64,000 nucleotides of DNA from Acinetobacter haemolyticus (GTDB lineage Bacteria > Pseudomonadota > Gammaproteobacteria > Pseudomonadales > Moraxellaceae): NCBI RefSeq assembly GCF_900406815.1, contig NZ_OVCN01000011.1:62001-126000 (forward strand), in the 5' to 3' direction. Position 1 is the stretch's first letter; the number at the start of each line of letters is the position of its first letter. Made by a program: the position numbers and the translations under genes. Below the pieces are notes generated by a model. The model was not told the origin of the DNA, did not search any database, and worked only from the letters and a program-made list of their open reading frames with translations. This document shows, one piece after another, positions 7,044 through 16,367 of this stretch.

Positions 7044-9776
7044 ATGAGCGTATCGGAAATCAGACCGATTGCCATTGAGGACGAACTCAAGCATTCATAT
7101 CTAGATTACGCAATGAGCGTAATCGTATCTCGTGCATTGCCAGATGTTAGAGACGGTCTAAAACCTGTTCATCGTCGTGTATTATTTGCAATGCATGAAT
7201 TGGGCAATGATTATAACAAAGCGTACAAAAAGTCTGCCCGTGTTGTCGGGGACGTGATCGGTAAATATCACCCTCACGGTGATAGTGCGGTATACGAAAC
7301 GATCGTTCGTATGGCACAGGACTTTAGCTTGCGCTACATGTTGGTTGATGGTCAAGGTAACTTCGGTTCTGTGGATGGGGATAGCGCGGCAGCCATGCGT
7401 TATACCGAAGTACGTATGCAAAAGTTAACCCATGAGATCTTGGCAGACCTAGAAAAAGATACGGTCGATTGGGAAGACAACTACGACGGTTCTGAGCGTA
7501 TTCCTCAAGTCATGCCGACCCGTATTCCAAATCTGTTGATTAATGGTACGACAGGTATTGCAGTTGGTATGGCGACCAATATGGCGCCACACAATATGAC
7601 TGAGGTGGTTAACGCATGTTTGGCTTATGCAAATAATCCAAATATTTCTGTAGAAGGTTTGATGGAACACATTACGGGTCCTGATTTCCCTACGGGCGGT
7701 ATCATTTATGGTAAATCGGGTATTGTGGACGCTTACCGTACAGGTAAAGGTCGTTTACATATTCGTGGTAAATATCATTTCGAAGAAGACCAGAAAACAG
7801 GTCGTACAACGATTGTTTTTACTGAAATTCCTTATCAAGTCAATAAAGCAAAAACCATTGAGCGTATTGCTGAACTTGTTAAAGAAAAGAAACTCGAAGG
7901 TATTTCTGAACTTCGTGATGAGTCAGATAAAGAAGGGATGCGTATCGCAATCGATTTGAAGCGTGGAGAAAACGCTGAAGTCGTTGTGAATAATTTATTC
8001 TTGCATACTCAACTTCAAAATTCATTCAGCATCAATATGGTCTGCCTAGATAATGGTCAGCCTAAATTGATGAATCTTAAGGATATTATTGCGGCATTTA
8101 TTCGTCACCGCCAAGAAGTTGTGACGCGCCGTACTATGTTCGAATTACGTAAAGCACGTGAGCGTGGTCATATCTTAGAAGGTTTGACCGTTGCCCTGGC
8201 GAATATTGATGAGATTATTGAAACCATCAAGACCTCAGCTAACCCTGCTGAAGCGCGTGAGCGTTTACAGGCTGGTGAGTGGGCTGGCGGCGGTGTGGTT
8301 GCCTTACTTGAAAAAGCAGGTGCGATCTCAGTTCGTCCAGATGAAATCGAAGGTGAAGATCCGGCTCGCCCATTTGGCTTGACGGGTGATGTATACCGTT
8401 TATCACCGACACAAGTTGCAGCAATTCTTGAGCTTCGTCTACACCGTTTAACAGGTTTAGAACAAGATAAGTTACATGCTGAATATACTGAAATCTTAGG
8501 ACAAATTGCTGAGTTAACCGCAATTCTTAATGATTTCAATTTGTTGATGAATGTGATTCGTGAAGAGCTTGCTTTAATCTTGCAGCAGTATGGTGATGGT
8601 CGCCGCACTGAAATTGTTGAGTCTGGTGTTGACTTCTGTCGTGAAGACTTAATTCCTGAAGAGCAAGTTGTATTGACTGTATCTCAAACGGGTTATGCAA
8701 AAACTCAACCGTTGTCAGATTACCAGGCACAACGTCGTGGTGGTCGTGGTAAGTCTGCCACTGCAATGAAAGATGATGACATCATCCAACATTTGATTGT
8801 GGCATCAAACCATGCAACTGTCTTGTGCTTTACTGATGTGGGTAAAGTTTATCGCTTACGTGTCTTCGAAGTACCGCAAGCATCTCGTGGTGCCAAAGGT
8901 CGCCCGATCATCAACTTATTGCCTTTAGATGCTAATGAAACTGTAACTGCGATCTTACCGTTGACAGAGTTCCCAGAAAATCACTATGTGTTTATGGCAA
9001 CTGCTTCAGGTACAGTGAAACGTGTCGAATTGGCGCAATTCAGTAATATCCGTGCCAATGGTTTACGTGCAATTGAACTGAATGAAGAGGATACCTTGAT
9101 CGGTGTTGCGATTACTGATGGTAATCAGCAAATCATGTTGTTCTCAAATGAAGGTAAAGCAATTCGTTTTGCTGAAACTGATGTACGTGCAATGGGACGT
9201 ACTGCGAAAGGTGTTCGCGGCATGCGAGTAACTTTAGCGGCTGCGGTGGATAGTGAAGACACTGATTTGGACAATGATGATTCGGATGATAATGATGATT
9301 CGTCTGATTCAAATGTATTGAGCCGTATCGTCTCTCTCGTGGTTGTACCTGAAACAGGTGAGGTGCTGTGTGCGAGTGCCAACGGTTATGGTAAACGTAC
9401 TCCAGTGAATGATTTCCCAACCAAGAAGCGTGGTGGTAAGGGGGTAATTGCGATTAAGACCTCTGAACGTAATGGTGAGCTTGTCGGTGCGGTGTCAATC
9501 GATGAAACCAAAGAGCTTATGTTGATTTCTGATGGTGGTACTTTAGTCCGTACTCGTGCTGCTGAGGTTGCGATGACTGGTCGTAATGCTCAAGGTGTTC
9601 GTTTAATTCGTCTCAGTGATGCAGAAACATTGGTGGGTGTTGTTTCAATTGATGCTGTAGAAGTAGAAGATGAGGACGAATTAGAGGTGATCGAAGGTGC
9701 AGAGCATCCAGAGGCACAAACAGTAACTTCAGAAGAAGTTGCAGTTGAACCAAAAGATGATACTCCTGAAGCGTAA
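7044..9776 (+). CDS. gyrA: DNA gyrase subunit A
   Basis: GyrA cuts and rejoins DNA in the GyrA2B2 topoisomerase that introduces negative supercoils. The 910-aa protein has the breakage-reunion domain with catalytic Tyr120 (AAAMRYTE). The quinolone-resistance region [13 protein letters not shown] carries Ser81 and Glu85, the unmutated forms. The GyrA box QRRGGRGK begins the C-terminal beta-pinwheel that wraps DNA. Within this domain, residues about 735-760 form a strongly acidic Asp/Ser insertion, and the extreme C-terminus is also acidic. AAGGAG at 7033-7038 sets the start. The gene is followed by a terminator shared with the convergent permease gene. Confidence 0.98.
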   Translation: MSVSEIRPIAIEDELKHSYLDYAMSVIVSRALPDVRDGLKPVHRRVLFAMHELGNDYNKAYKKSARVVGDVIGKYHPHGDSAVYETIVRMAQDFSLRYMLVDGQGNFGSVDGDSAAAMRYTEVRMQKLTHEILADLEKDTVDWEDNYDGSERIPQVMPTRIPNLLINGTTGIAVGMATNMAPHNMTEVVNACLAYANNPNISVEGLMEHITGPDFPTGGIIYGKSGIVDAYRTGKGRLHIRGKYHFEEDQKTGRTTIVFTEIPYQVNKAKTIERIAELVKEKKLEGISELRDESDKEGMRIAIDLKRGENAEVVVNNLFLHTQLQNSFSINMVCLDNGQPKLMNLKDIIAAFIRHRQEVVTRRTMFELRKARERGHILEGLTVALANIDEIIETIKTSANPAEARERLQAGEWAGGGVVALLEKAGAISVRPDEIEGEDPARPFGLTGDVYRLSPTQVAAILELRLHRLTGLEQDKLHAEYTEILGQIAELTAILNDFNLLMNVIREELALILQQYGDGRRTEIVESGVDFCREDLIPEEQVVLTVSQTGYAKTQPLSDYQAQRRGGRGKSATAMKDDDIIQHLIVASNHATVLCFTDVGKVYRLRVFEVPQASRGAKGRPIINLLPLDANETVTAILPLTEFPENHYVFMATASGTVKRVELAQFSNIRANGLRAIELNEEDTLIGVAITDGNQQIMLFSNEGKAIRFAETDVRAMGRTAKGVRGMRVTLAAAVDSEDTDLDNDDSDDNDDSSDSNVLSRIVSLVVVPETGEVLCASANGYGKRTPVNDFPTKKRGGKGVIAIKTSERNGELVGAVSIDETKELMLISDGGTLVRTRAAEVAMTGRNAQGVRLIRLSDAETLVGVVSIDAVEVEDEDELEVIEGAEHPEAQTVTSEEVAVEPKDDTPEA

Positions 9777-9789
9777 ATTCATTCATCCT

Positions 9790-9820
9790 AAAAAAGGAAG
9801 CTAAATAGCTTCCTTTTTTA
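9790..9820. terminator. Bidirectional terminator between gyrA and the permease operon
   Basis: A perfect 14-bp stem, AAAAAAGGAAGCTA / TAGCTTCCTTTTTT, with an AA centre; T-runs occur on both strands. The TAG stop of the minus-strand permease lies inside the stem (9801-9803). Confidence 0.9.
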
Positions 9821-10913
9821 TTGGTTTCATCATCACCAAACGGTAATAAGATAAGGCCAATAAGACTGCGCCAACTGTGCTGAGATAAATAAGCTTGGGT
9901 ACAATGATAGAGGTAGGTACGCCCATTTGATTGAGTTGAACGAACATTTGGACACCGTGTGTAGATGGTAGCATCCAAGCAAACCATTGCATCCATTCAG
10001 GCATACCTGCATGTGGCCATGCTGCACCAGTCAGTAAGAATAAGGGAACAGAAGTCACTACAACCAAATGTCCAACGCGTTCAGGCATATCGACCAGAGA
10101 ACCAAGTAACATGCCCAAGCCAATAACACAACTCACATAAACAGGAACAGCGAGCAACATGCCCCAAAAGTTCCCTCCATGTGGATATTCATATAGCCAA
10201 AACGTGAAACCATATAAATAAAGGCTGCCTAAGCCACTAATCGTAAGGATCGTTGCAAATATTGCCCAGAACTCAACGGGTTCAGCGGACCAACCTTTCT
10301 CGCGATAACTGGCGATGAGCATCGCCAAGCCGAGCAAAATGGTTTGATGAATGATTAGACTGGCAACAGCAGGGAAGATGTAACTGCCATAACCCGATAG
10401 TGTATTGAATAATGGAATATTATGAATCGGCATTTCAATTTCAAATTGGGAGGCTTCTCCAAATTTTTCTAAATGCTCTTTCAACGTATACTCAATCGAG
10501 GTCGCAAGACCACTAGCGGCTTCTTTAGTTTGTAAAAAATATGCCGTACTAAGATAAAGTCCAATTCCGCCCATTTCACCATGTCTAAGGCTTTGGCTCA
10601 GATTTTCTGGAAGCAACAGAATCGCTTCAGCTTTTTGGTTTTTCACCATTTGCTCAGCTTCAAGGAAGTTAGCTGTGACAGCTTGTATCTGGATATGTGG
10701 GCTATTGGCAGTTTGACTAATAATTTTAGAGCTTAAAACACTTTGTTCTTCATCAACGATCACGATTGGAATATTTTCTGCAACTTGCGCTTTATAGGCA
10801 GTCGGATAGAAAAAGCTATACATGATGATAGAGGCAATCAGTGTGGTAAACACTGAATTATTCTTCAGAATATTTTTGAAAGTTTGTCTGTAATAAAAGA
10901 AAAATGATTTCAT
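9801..10913 (-). CDS. ABC-2 type transporter permease (YbhR/YhhJ-like), second of pair
   Basis: An inner-membrane permease of the ABC2_membrane_3 type, 370 aa. It has one N-terminal membrane segment (about 20-40), a large periplasmic domain (about 45-170) containing IVIVDEEQSVLSSKII, and five or six C-terminal segments. E. coli homologues work with an ATPase and an HlyD-type adaptor in drug export. No Walker A or B motif exists in this protein or in the rest of the operon. It starts with an ATGA overlap with the upstream permease and an AGGAG site. The substrate is unknown. Its stop lies within the terminator stem shared with gyrA. Confidence 0.88.
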   Translation of the reverse strand: MKSFFFYYRQTFKNILKNNSVFTTLIASIIMYSFFYPTAYKAQVAENIPIVIVDEEQSVLSSKIISQTANSPHIQIQAVTANFLEAEQMVKNQKAEAILLLPENLSQSLRHGEMGGIGLYLSTAYFLQTKEAASGLATSIEYTLKEHLEKFGEASQFEIEMPIHNIPLFNTLSGYGSYIFPAVASLIIHQTILLGLAMLIASYREKGWSAEPVEFWAIFATILTISGLGSLYLYGFTFWLYEYPHGGNFWGMLLAVPVYVSCVIGLGMLLGSLVDMPERVGHLVVVTSVPLFLLTGAAWPHAGMPEWMQWFAWMLPSTHGVQMFVQLNQMGVPTSIIVPKLIYLSTVGAVLLALSYYRLVMMKPIKKEAI

Positions 10914-12040
10914 GAGTGAATCTCCTGAACATTCTTCTTCAATAAACGAAGGCTCAATACGCTAAATAACAATGCAAAAACAAGCAGAATGATGAAAGGT
11001 ACAACTGAAATAATGACATCGCTTCCAATCACCCATTGCTCAGTTTGTAATTTTGCGTAAGGGGTAAATGGAATAATCATTGACCACAATTGAGTAAATG
11101 CAGGGGCATTATTTAAGGGAAGTGTTACCCCGGCGAAACTCATGGATGAACCACCATACAGCGCAATAAAACCAAAGCTTTTAGGCAGGTCTTTGGTGGC
11201 TAAAATAACGCTACTACTGATCATGGCATAGGCAAAATAAAACACAAACTGAGCAATCAAAAGAAAGCTAAGTGAGCCTGCGATAAAATAGCCTTTGACC
11301 TGGGTGAGCCAAAACATCCAGCACCATGTCCAGAAACAGAAAATCAGCACATAAAGCAAAATTTTTCCAAAAAACCGAGAGACAATTTGTGTTGAACCGA
11401 GCCATGCTGCAAAGGTATGACGCTTAAATTCTTGTCCGATCGCAAACGCAATACAACAGCATAATAATAAATGGAGTACAGCAGGGACAATGAAAGGTTC
11501 TAAAAATAGCTCATAACTCATGCTGGGGTTATACAGCATAGAGACTTTGACATGTGGCGTAGGGAATTCAGCATAAGGGATTCTATTTGCTAAATAACTA
11601 TTGCCTAAATAATCACCAATTGCATTGAGGGTACTACTTTGCATTGCTGAAGAAATGGTATTGCCAATACTAAAAAAAGATTGGTTATAAGCCATACTAA
11701 TTTGAGCATTTTTTGCCTGAACCAGTCGTTGCTCTGCACCTTCAGGAATTAAAACAAAGCCCCAAACCTGAGTACTATTAATCATACGTTCAACTTCGTC
11801 TTGACTTGAACTGATGGTCTTTACACTTAGACTTGGGTTAATACTGAGATTATGAATAATTTGTCGGCTTAATTCACTGTGGTCTTGATCTACAATTGCA
11901 ATAGGTAAGTGTTCAGCTTTACCAGCCGAAAGCATGCTGGTAAAAAAGATAATGACCAACAAAGGCATAATGATTGCCATAAAGGCATCTACTTTATGGC
12001 ATTTTAAATAACGCAACTCTCGAAGCATTGCAGCAAACAT
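10910..12040 (-). CDS. ABC-2 type transporter permease (YbhS-like), first of pair
   Basis: This 376-aa permease has the same layout as its downstream partner: an N-terminal segment (about 20-38), a periplasmic domain with IAIVDQDHSELSRQII, then several C-terminal membrane segments. The two are paralogues that probably form a heterodimeric channel. It starts 3 bp after the HlyD-like gene and overlaps the next gene by 4 bp (ATGA), so translation is probably coupled. No nucleotide-binding domain is fused to it. It is likely to take part in tripartite export of a drug, lipid or other small molecule; the substrate cannot be read from the sequence. Confidence 0.88.
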   Translation of the reverse strand: MFAAMLRELRYLKCHKVDAFMAIIMPLLVIIFFTSMLSAGKAEHLPIAIVDQDHSELSRQIIHNLSINPSLSVKTISSSQDEVERMINSTQVWGFVLIPEGAEQRLVQAKNAQISMAYNQSFFSIGNTISSAMQSSTLNAIGDYLGNSYLANRIPYAEFPTPHVKVSMLYNPSMSYELFLEPFIVPAVLHLLLCCCIAFAIGQEFKRHTFAAWLGSTQIVSRFFGKILLYVLIFCFWTWCWMFWLTQVKGYFIAGSLSFLLIAQFVFYFAYAMISSSVILATKDLPKSFGFIALYGGSSMSFAGVTLPLNNAPAFTQLWSMIIPFTPYAKLQTEQWVIGSDVIISVVPFIILLVFALLFSVLSLRLLKKNVQEIHS

Positions 12041-12043
12041 TGG

Positions 12044-13204
12044 TTATTTTGCCTCTTTAATTTTAAAGAGTACGCTCATTCCAACTTTTAGGTCTGGAAC
12101 AGATTGCTCAGGTACTAAATGAAATTTAAAGCTACGAATATCATAACCACCTGTTTGACGCGTGGTCTTAATGGTCGCAAAATCGCCTTCGACATCAATG
12201 TTCTTTACTTTAAATATTAATTTTTGATTAAGGGCTGGTACAAAACCTTCTAAAGTTTTGTTTTGATATACGCTTTCATACATATCCTCACGGACATTTA
12301 AACTGACCCACATCTCATGGTCTTCAATGATGCTGACCACTGGCACGCCAGTTGCCACTAACTCTGTCAGTTTGCCATAGGTTTTGGATACCGTACCATC
12401 GATAGGTGAATACAGTTTAGTTTCTTCGGTCAATGCATTAGCTTCTTTGACTGCAGCTTGAGCAATGGCGACTTGTGCATCGGCTGTCGATTTTTGCTGT
12501 TCAGTACTACCACGTTTAGCGCGTGCATATTGTTGGTAAGAGGCTTCTGCAGTTTCTCGAGCAGAGGTTTGGGCTGCAAGCATTTCATCACGGCGTTGGC
12601 GAGAAATAACACCTTGTTGATAAAGGTTTTCACCACGCTTATAGGTTGTTGCTGCCAGCTCTGCCTGCGTTTTTAAAGCTTGCCAGTTGGCGTACAAGGT
12701 TTCAATATTTTCCTGTTGAGAGCCACGGTAAACTGTTGACTGGAACGCCATTGCACTTTGTAAGGCTGCTTGAGCTTGCTCTTTTTTTGCTTCAAGTTCA
12801 GGACTTACAAAGCGAATCAGTGCTTGCCCTTTTTTAACGGTTTGCCCTTCAGTAACATAGAATTCTTCGATACGACTAGGTACTTTGGTACTGATGTGTA
12901 TGGTTTCAGCTTCTACTCGTCCTTGTAGTTCAACTGCTTGAGGTTGATATGCTTTCCACAAACCATAGGCAATTAAGCCAAGCAAGATGAATAGGATGAT
13001 CAAACCAATAATTTTAACTTTACCTTTCTGGGGTGGTTTAGTAGGCGGTTCTTGAGTATTCGATGGTGTAGCATTCTCGTTAGTGTCGATTTGTTCCGTT
13101 GTAGACACTTGCTCATTCACGACTGCAGTGGTTTGCGTTTCATCCGCTTTTTTCACGTTATCTGTATCGCGTTCTGAATTGGATGATGAATTTTCTTGGC
13201 TCAT
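12044..13204 (-). CDS. HlyD/EmrA-type periplasmic adaptor (membrane fusion protein)
   Basis: This adaptor links the inner-membrane permeases to the outer-membrane channel. It is 386 aa from the ATG at 13204, which has GGAG 6 bp upstream; a TTG four codons earlier lies over that site. Residues 1-60 are a long polar, acidic Ser/Thr/Glu-rich cytoplasmic tail ending in basic residues, followed by a membrane anchor (about 64-84). Then come a biotinyl/lipoyl-like half motif (VEGQ...KKGQALIRF), a coiled-coil hairpin rich in Ala/Gln/Glu (about 130-240), and the second half (LYSPIDGTVSKTYGKLTELVATGVPV). It is second in the operon, 12 bp after the TolC-like gene. The tail is unusually long for the family. 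Confidence 0.92.
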   Translation of the reverse strand: MSQENSSSNSERDTDNVKKADETQTTAVVNEQVSTTEQIDTNENATPSNTQEPPTKPPQKGKVKIIGLIILFILLGLIAYGLWKAYQPQAVELQGRVEAETIHISTKVPSRIEEFYVTEGQTVKKGQALIRFVSPELEAKKEQAQAALQSAMAFQSTVYRGSQQENIETLYANWQALKTQAELAATTYKRGENLYQQGVISRQRRDEMLAAQTSARETAEASYQQYARAKRGSTEQQKSTADAQVAIAQAAVKEANALTEETKLYSPIDGTVSKTYGKLTELVATGVPVVSIIEDHEMWVSLNVREDMYESVYQNKTLEGFVPALNQKLIFKVKNIDVEGDFATIKTTRQTGGYDIRSFKFHLVPEQSVPDLKVGMSVLFKIKEAK

Positions 13205-13216
13205 AAATGTCTCCAA

Positions 13217-14728
13217 TTAACGGATAAAGTCAGTACGTGGTTGATTAACATAGAGCTTGAACTCATCAATCGAGCCATAGCTTTGTAGTAAGGTTGCTAA
13301 AGATAAAATATATTTATAAGCATTGATTGCCATTTCACTTCTCAATGCGTTCAATGCATTTTGTGCATCTATGACTTGGGTTGCAGTTCCCATACCTTCT
13401 TTAAAGGAAAGTTGTTGAATACGCAGATTCTCTTGTGCCGCTTTGGTGTTTTGTGTCAATAGTTGGTGGCTGGTTTGCGATGCATTTAATTCGCTATAGG
13501 ATTTGTAGAGCACATTTTCAACTTCTTGTTTGGTACGTTCGGTCATGAGTTCTGCCGCATAACGTTTGAGTTCAGCTGCACGTACATTTTTGTTTTTATC
13601 CACGCCTGAGAATAAATTATATTTTGCCATGACACCAATGATCCAGTTTTCTTTCTCATCTAGTCCGTATTCACCAAAAGCAAATACACTTGGTTTTTTT
13701 GCGGCTTGTTGGATTCGGACATTTTCATTGGCAAGCTGAGTATCCATTTGCAGTTTTTTGATGAGGCTTGAATTCTCGTCGTAGTTTGCAAGTAACTTAT
13801 CTAAGGAATGATTGTGATCATTATTCACAAATAGGGGCGTGCTCAGACTTAATGATGCTTTGGTTTGCAACAAATTTTGTAAGCTAAACTCACTGGCTTT
13901 TAAATTCGACTGTGCATTTTGATAGGTGCGTTGTGCATTATTACGAGCAACTTCAAACTGCATGCGTTGTCCTTTATTAATAAAACCCTGCTTTTCCAAT
14001 TTCAATGCATTGTCATAATGTTCTTGCATAGCATTTAGATTGAATAAACTGGCATTTAATAATTGTTGTTGTAATTGCACATTAAAATACGCTTGGATCA
14101 TTTCGAAACGTTGAGAATCTTGTTGTTGTTTCTCGCTAATATCAGAACGTTTGGACTGGATACTGGCAATTTGTTTGGCGCTACTAATTTTTCCACCCGT
14201 GTAAAGTGGCATGACCATAGAGACAGATGTTCTCACATCATGATCTTTAATGGTGACATCTAAATTATTGGGTACTTTATTTAATCCATCATTTACGGTC
14301 TGGTCAAAACCTTGGCTGATTTGGTCGATCACTTCTGGTGGGAAAACATTTTCCCATTGATATAATTTGTCATCAAAACCGCGTGTGAGTGAATTTTCTA
14401 ATCGACGTTTACTCGACTCCAAAGGAACACTCGTTTCACTATGAAAAGAATAAGCACGCGCATTTAAATCAATGCGGGGGAGTCCTAAATGTTTGACAGC
14501 CTCCATTTCTAAACGAGATGCTTGTTGAAGTGCTTGCTGAGCTTGGGTTGAATAAGCATTTTCGACGACAAATTTCTCTGCTTCGCTATAGCTGAGTGTT
14601 TGAGCAAATGTAGATGTAGAAAATAAAGCATAGCTGATTAGACTAATACAGACGCTTAGCTGCTTTGGAAACCGTGTGACCTTAAAACTCGGTCGATTAT
14701 GTCGTTTCAACATTATGGTATGTCGCAC
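13217..14728 (-). CDS. TolC family outer-membrane efflux protein
   Basis: An outer-membrane channel of the TolC/OEP family, 503 aa. A signal peptide ends near FSTSTFAQ, followed by two repeats of long amphipathic helices with Asn/Gln/Ala-rich composition (about 50-270 and 290-490), as in TolC. It is the first gene of a four-gene minus-strand operon with an HlyD-like adaptor and two ABC-2 permeases, so it probably serves as their dedicated exit duct. The start is uncertain: a GTG at 14728 has AGGAT upstream, while an ATG five codons later (14713) lacks a clear site. The rest of the call is secure. Confidence 0.9.
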   Translation of the reverse strand: MRHTIMLKRHNRPSFKVTRFPKQLSVCISLISYALFSTSTFAQTLSYSEAEKFVVENAYSTQAQQALQQASRLEMEAVKHLGLPRIDLNARAYSFHSETSVPLESSKRRLENSLTRGFDDKLYQWENVFPPEVIDQISQGFDQTVNDGLNKVPNNLDVTIKDHDVRTSVSMVMPLYTGGKISSAKQIASIQSKRSDISEKQQQDSQRFEMIQAYFNVQLQQQLLNASLFNLNAMQEHYDNALKLEKQGFINKGQRMQFEVARNNAQRTYQNAQSNLKASEFSLQNLLQTKASLSLSTPLFVNNDHNHSLDKLLANYDENSSLIKKLQMDTQLANENVRIQQAAKKPSVFAFGEYGLDEKENWIIGVMAKYNLFSGVDKNKNVRAAELKRYAAELMTERTKQEVENVLYKSYSELNASQTSHQLLTQNTKAAQENLRIQQLSFKEGMGTATQVIDAQNALNALRSEMAINAYKYILSLATLLQSYGSIDEFKLYVNQPRTDFIR

Positions 14729-15027
14729 TTTAATAATATCCTGAGTGAGTCTAAATTCTTTTTATAAAATTGAAATAATATGTTTTTAATTAAATAGTTA
14801 TATTGCTCATGTTGATGTATCAAAATTGTAAAAAGTAGAGTTTTTAATCTAAATATATTTTCCAAAAATTAGATAATTTGCTCATAAACAAATAGAAACG
14901 GTTGTTGTTAAAATCAGTCAAATACCCAAAGATGATTGAAATATTTATTGGATAAGCTGCTGCAAGCTACGTCAATCTGTGCTTAAATTCCTATCTCAAT
15001 TTGTTTCACTTTGACAAGGGAAAATTC

Positions 15028-16107
15028 ATGCGTGCTTATAATTTCTGCGCTGGTCCTGCTGCATTACCTACTGCTGTTTTAGAAAAAGCTCAACAAGAAA
15101 TGTTGGATTGGCAGGGTAAGGGGCTGTCGATCATGGAAATGAGTCATCGTAGCAATGATTATGTTGCTGTTGCGGAAAAAGCTGAAGCTGATTTACGCAA
15201 GCTCATGAATATTCCTGAGAACTATAAAGTGTTGTTCTTACAAGGTGGCGCATCTCTCCAATTCTCTGCGATTCCACTCAATTTGTTGGGTAAAAATAGC
15301 AAGGCTGATTATATCCATACTGGGATTTGGTCTGAGAAGGCATTAAAAGAAGCAAAGCGCTACGGTGATGTAAATGTTGTAGATGCGGCTACTTTGATTG
15401 ATGGCAAACATGCAATCACAGAACAAAGTACTTGGAATCTTTCAAATGATGCAGCGTATATACATTATGCTGATAACGAAACCATTGGTGGTTTACAATT
15501 CGCAAATGTTCCAGATGTAAAAACGCCGTTGGTTTGTGATTATTCTTCTAGCATTTTATCTGCACCTGTAGATGTAAATAAATTTGGACTTATTTATGCA
15601 GGTGCACAAAAGAATATTGGTCCTGCTGGATTAACAATTGTGATTATCCGCGATGATTTGCTGGATCAAACAAAACCAGAAATTCCAAGTATTCTTAAAT
15701 ATGCAGATCAAGCGAAGAATGGTTCGATGGTAAATACACCTGCAACATATGCTTGGTATTTGTCTGGTTTGGTTTTTGAATGGTTGCTCGAACAAGGTGG
15801 CGTAGAGGCGATTCATAAAGTGAATCAAGAAAAAGCAAAACTCCTCTACGGTTATATCGATGCTAGCGATTTCTATAACAACCCGATTGCAGTTGCAAAT
15901 CGTTCAATGATGAATGTTCCTTTCACATTGGCAGATGAGGCACTGGAAAAAACTTTCTTGAAAGAAGCTGAAGCAAATCATTTGCTTAACTTAGCAGGGC
16001 ACCGTTCGGTAGGTGGTATGCGTGCAAGTATTTACAATGCAGTCCCGTTAGAGGGCGTGCAGGCACTTGTTAACTTTATGGATGAGTTTACGAAGCGTCA
16101 TGGTTAA
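15028..16107 (+). CDS. serC: Phosphoserine aminotransferase
   Basis: A PLP enzyme that makes 3-phosphoserine from 3-phosphohydroxypyruvate and glutamate, and also acts in pyridoxal phosphate synthesis. It is 359 aa from the ATG at 15028, set by AAGGG at 15016-15020; an upstream TTG gives a spurious 9-residue extension. The N-terminal YNFCAGPAALP and the PLP-lysine Lys195 in YAGAQKNIGPAG are family hallmarks, as is the C-terminal GHRSVGGMRASIYNA. It is transcribed alone, divergently from the TolC-like operon, and is followed by a terminator. Confidence is high. Confidence 0.97.
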   Translation: MRAYNFCAGPAALPTAVLEKAQQEMLDWQGKGLSIMEMSHRSNDYVAVAEKAEADLRKLMNIPENYKVLFLQGGASLQFSAIPLNLLGKNSKADYIHTGIWSEKALKEAKRYGDVNVVDAATLIDGKHAITEQSTWNLSNDAAYIHYADNETIGGLQFANVPDVKTPLVCDYSSSILSAPVDVNKFGLIYAGAQKNIGPAGLTIVIIRDDLLDQTKPEIPSILKYADQAKNGSMVNTPATYAWYLSGLVFEWLLEQGGVEAIHKVNQEKAKLLYGYIDASDFYNNPIAVANRSMMNVPFTLADEALEKTFLKEAEANHLLNLAGHRSVGGMRASIYNAVPLEGVQALVNFMDEFTKRHG

Positions 16108-16128
16108 GCAATAAATCATCGCTAAAAT

Positions 16129-16158
16129 AAAAGCCCTCAAAGTTATTTGAGGGCTTTT
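16129..16158 (+). terminator. Rho-independent terminator after serC
   Basis: A 13-bp stem AAAAGCCCTCAAA / TTTGAGGGCTTTT with a GTTA loop, 21 bp after serC. It could also serve the minus-strand small gene ending at 16189, because the stem ends in T or A on both strands. Confidence 0.9.
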
Positions 16159-16188
16159 ACTATTTTGAATAATGAATATGGTCAAAAA

Positions 16189-16332
16189 TTAAAACAAGCC
16201 AACTTGATGAAAAATAAGTGCTGCTAAAAACATACCGAGTAGAAAGAAGCAATAAGCACCAACATCAAGTTTAAGACCTTGATCACTTGAATGAATAAGA
16301 CTGGTGGTCGTTTGTTCTGGTATAATTTTCAT
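16189..16332 (-). CDS. Small single-pass membrane protein
   Basis: A 47-aa protein with a polar N-terminus and one hydrophobic segment (about 27-46, AYCFFLLGMFLAALIFHQV) running to the C-terminus. The chosen ATG at 16332 has TAGGCG upstream. An in-frame GTG at 16371 overlaps the stop of the upstream gene (GTGA) but lacks a visible ribosome site, so the 60-aa version is less likely. It follows the unknown 312-aa gene and is probably cotranscribed with it. No family is recognised. It ends just before the serC terminator. Confidence 0.6.
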   Translation of the reverse strand: MKIIPEQTTTSLIHSSDQGLKLDVGAYCFFLLGMFLAALIFHQVGLF

Positions 16333-16367
16333 TAGAACGCCTAAAATGCCATTTATGTGATTTTTTG

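Noticed and set aside
8168..8608. A 146-aa minus-strand open frame inside gyrA.
   Set aside because: Antisense to a highly conserved gene, with an unnatural Ser/Arg-rich composition and no start signal. A codon-bias shadow.
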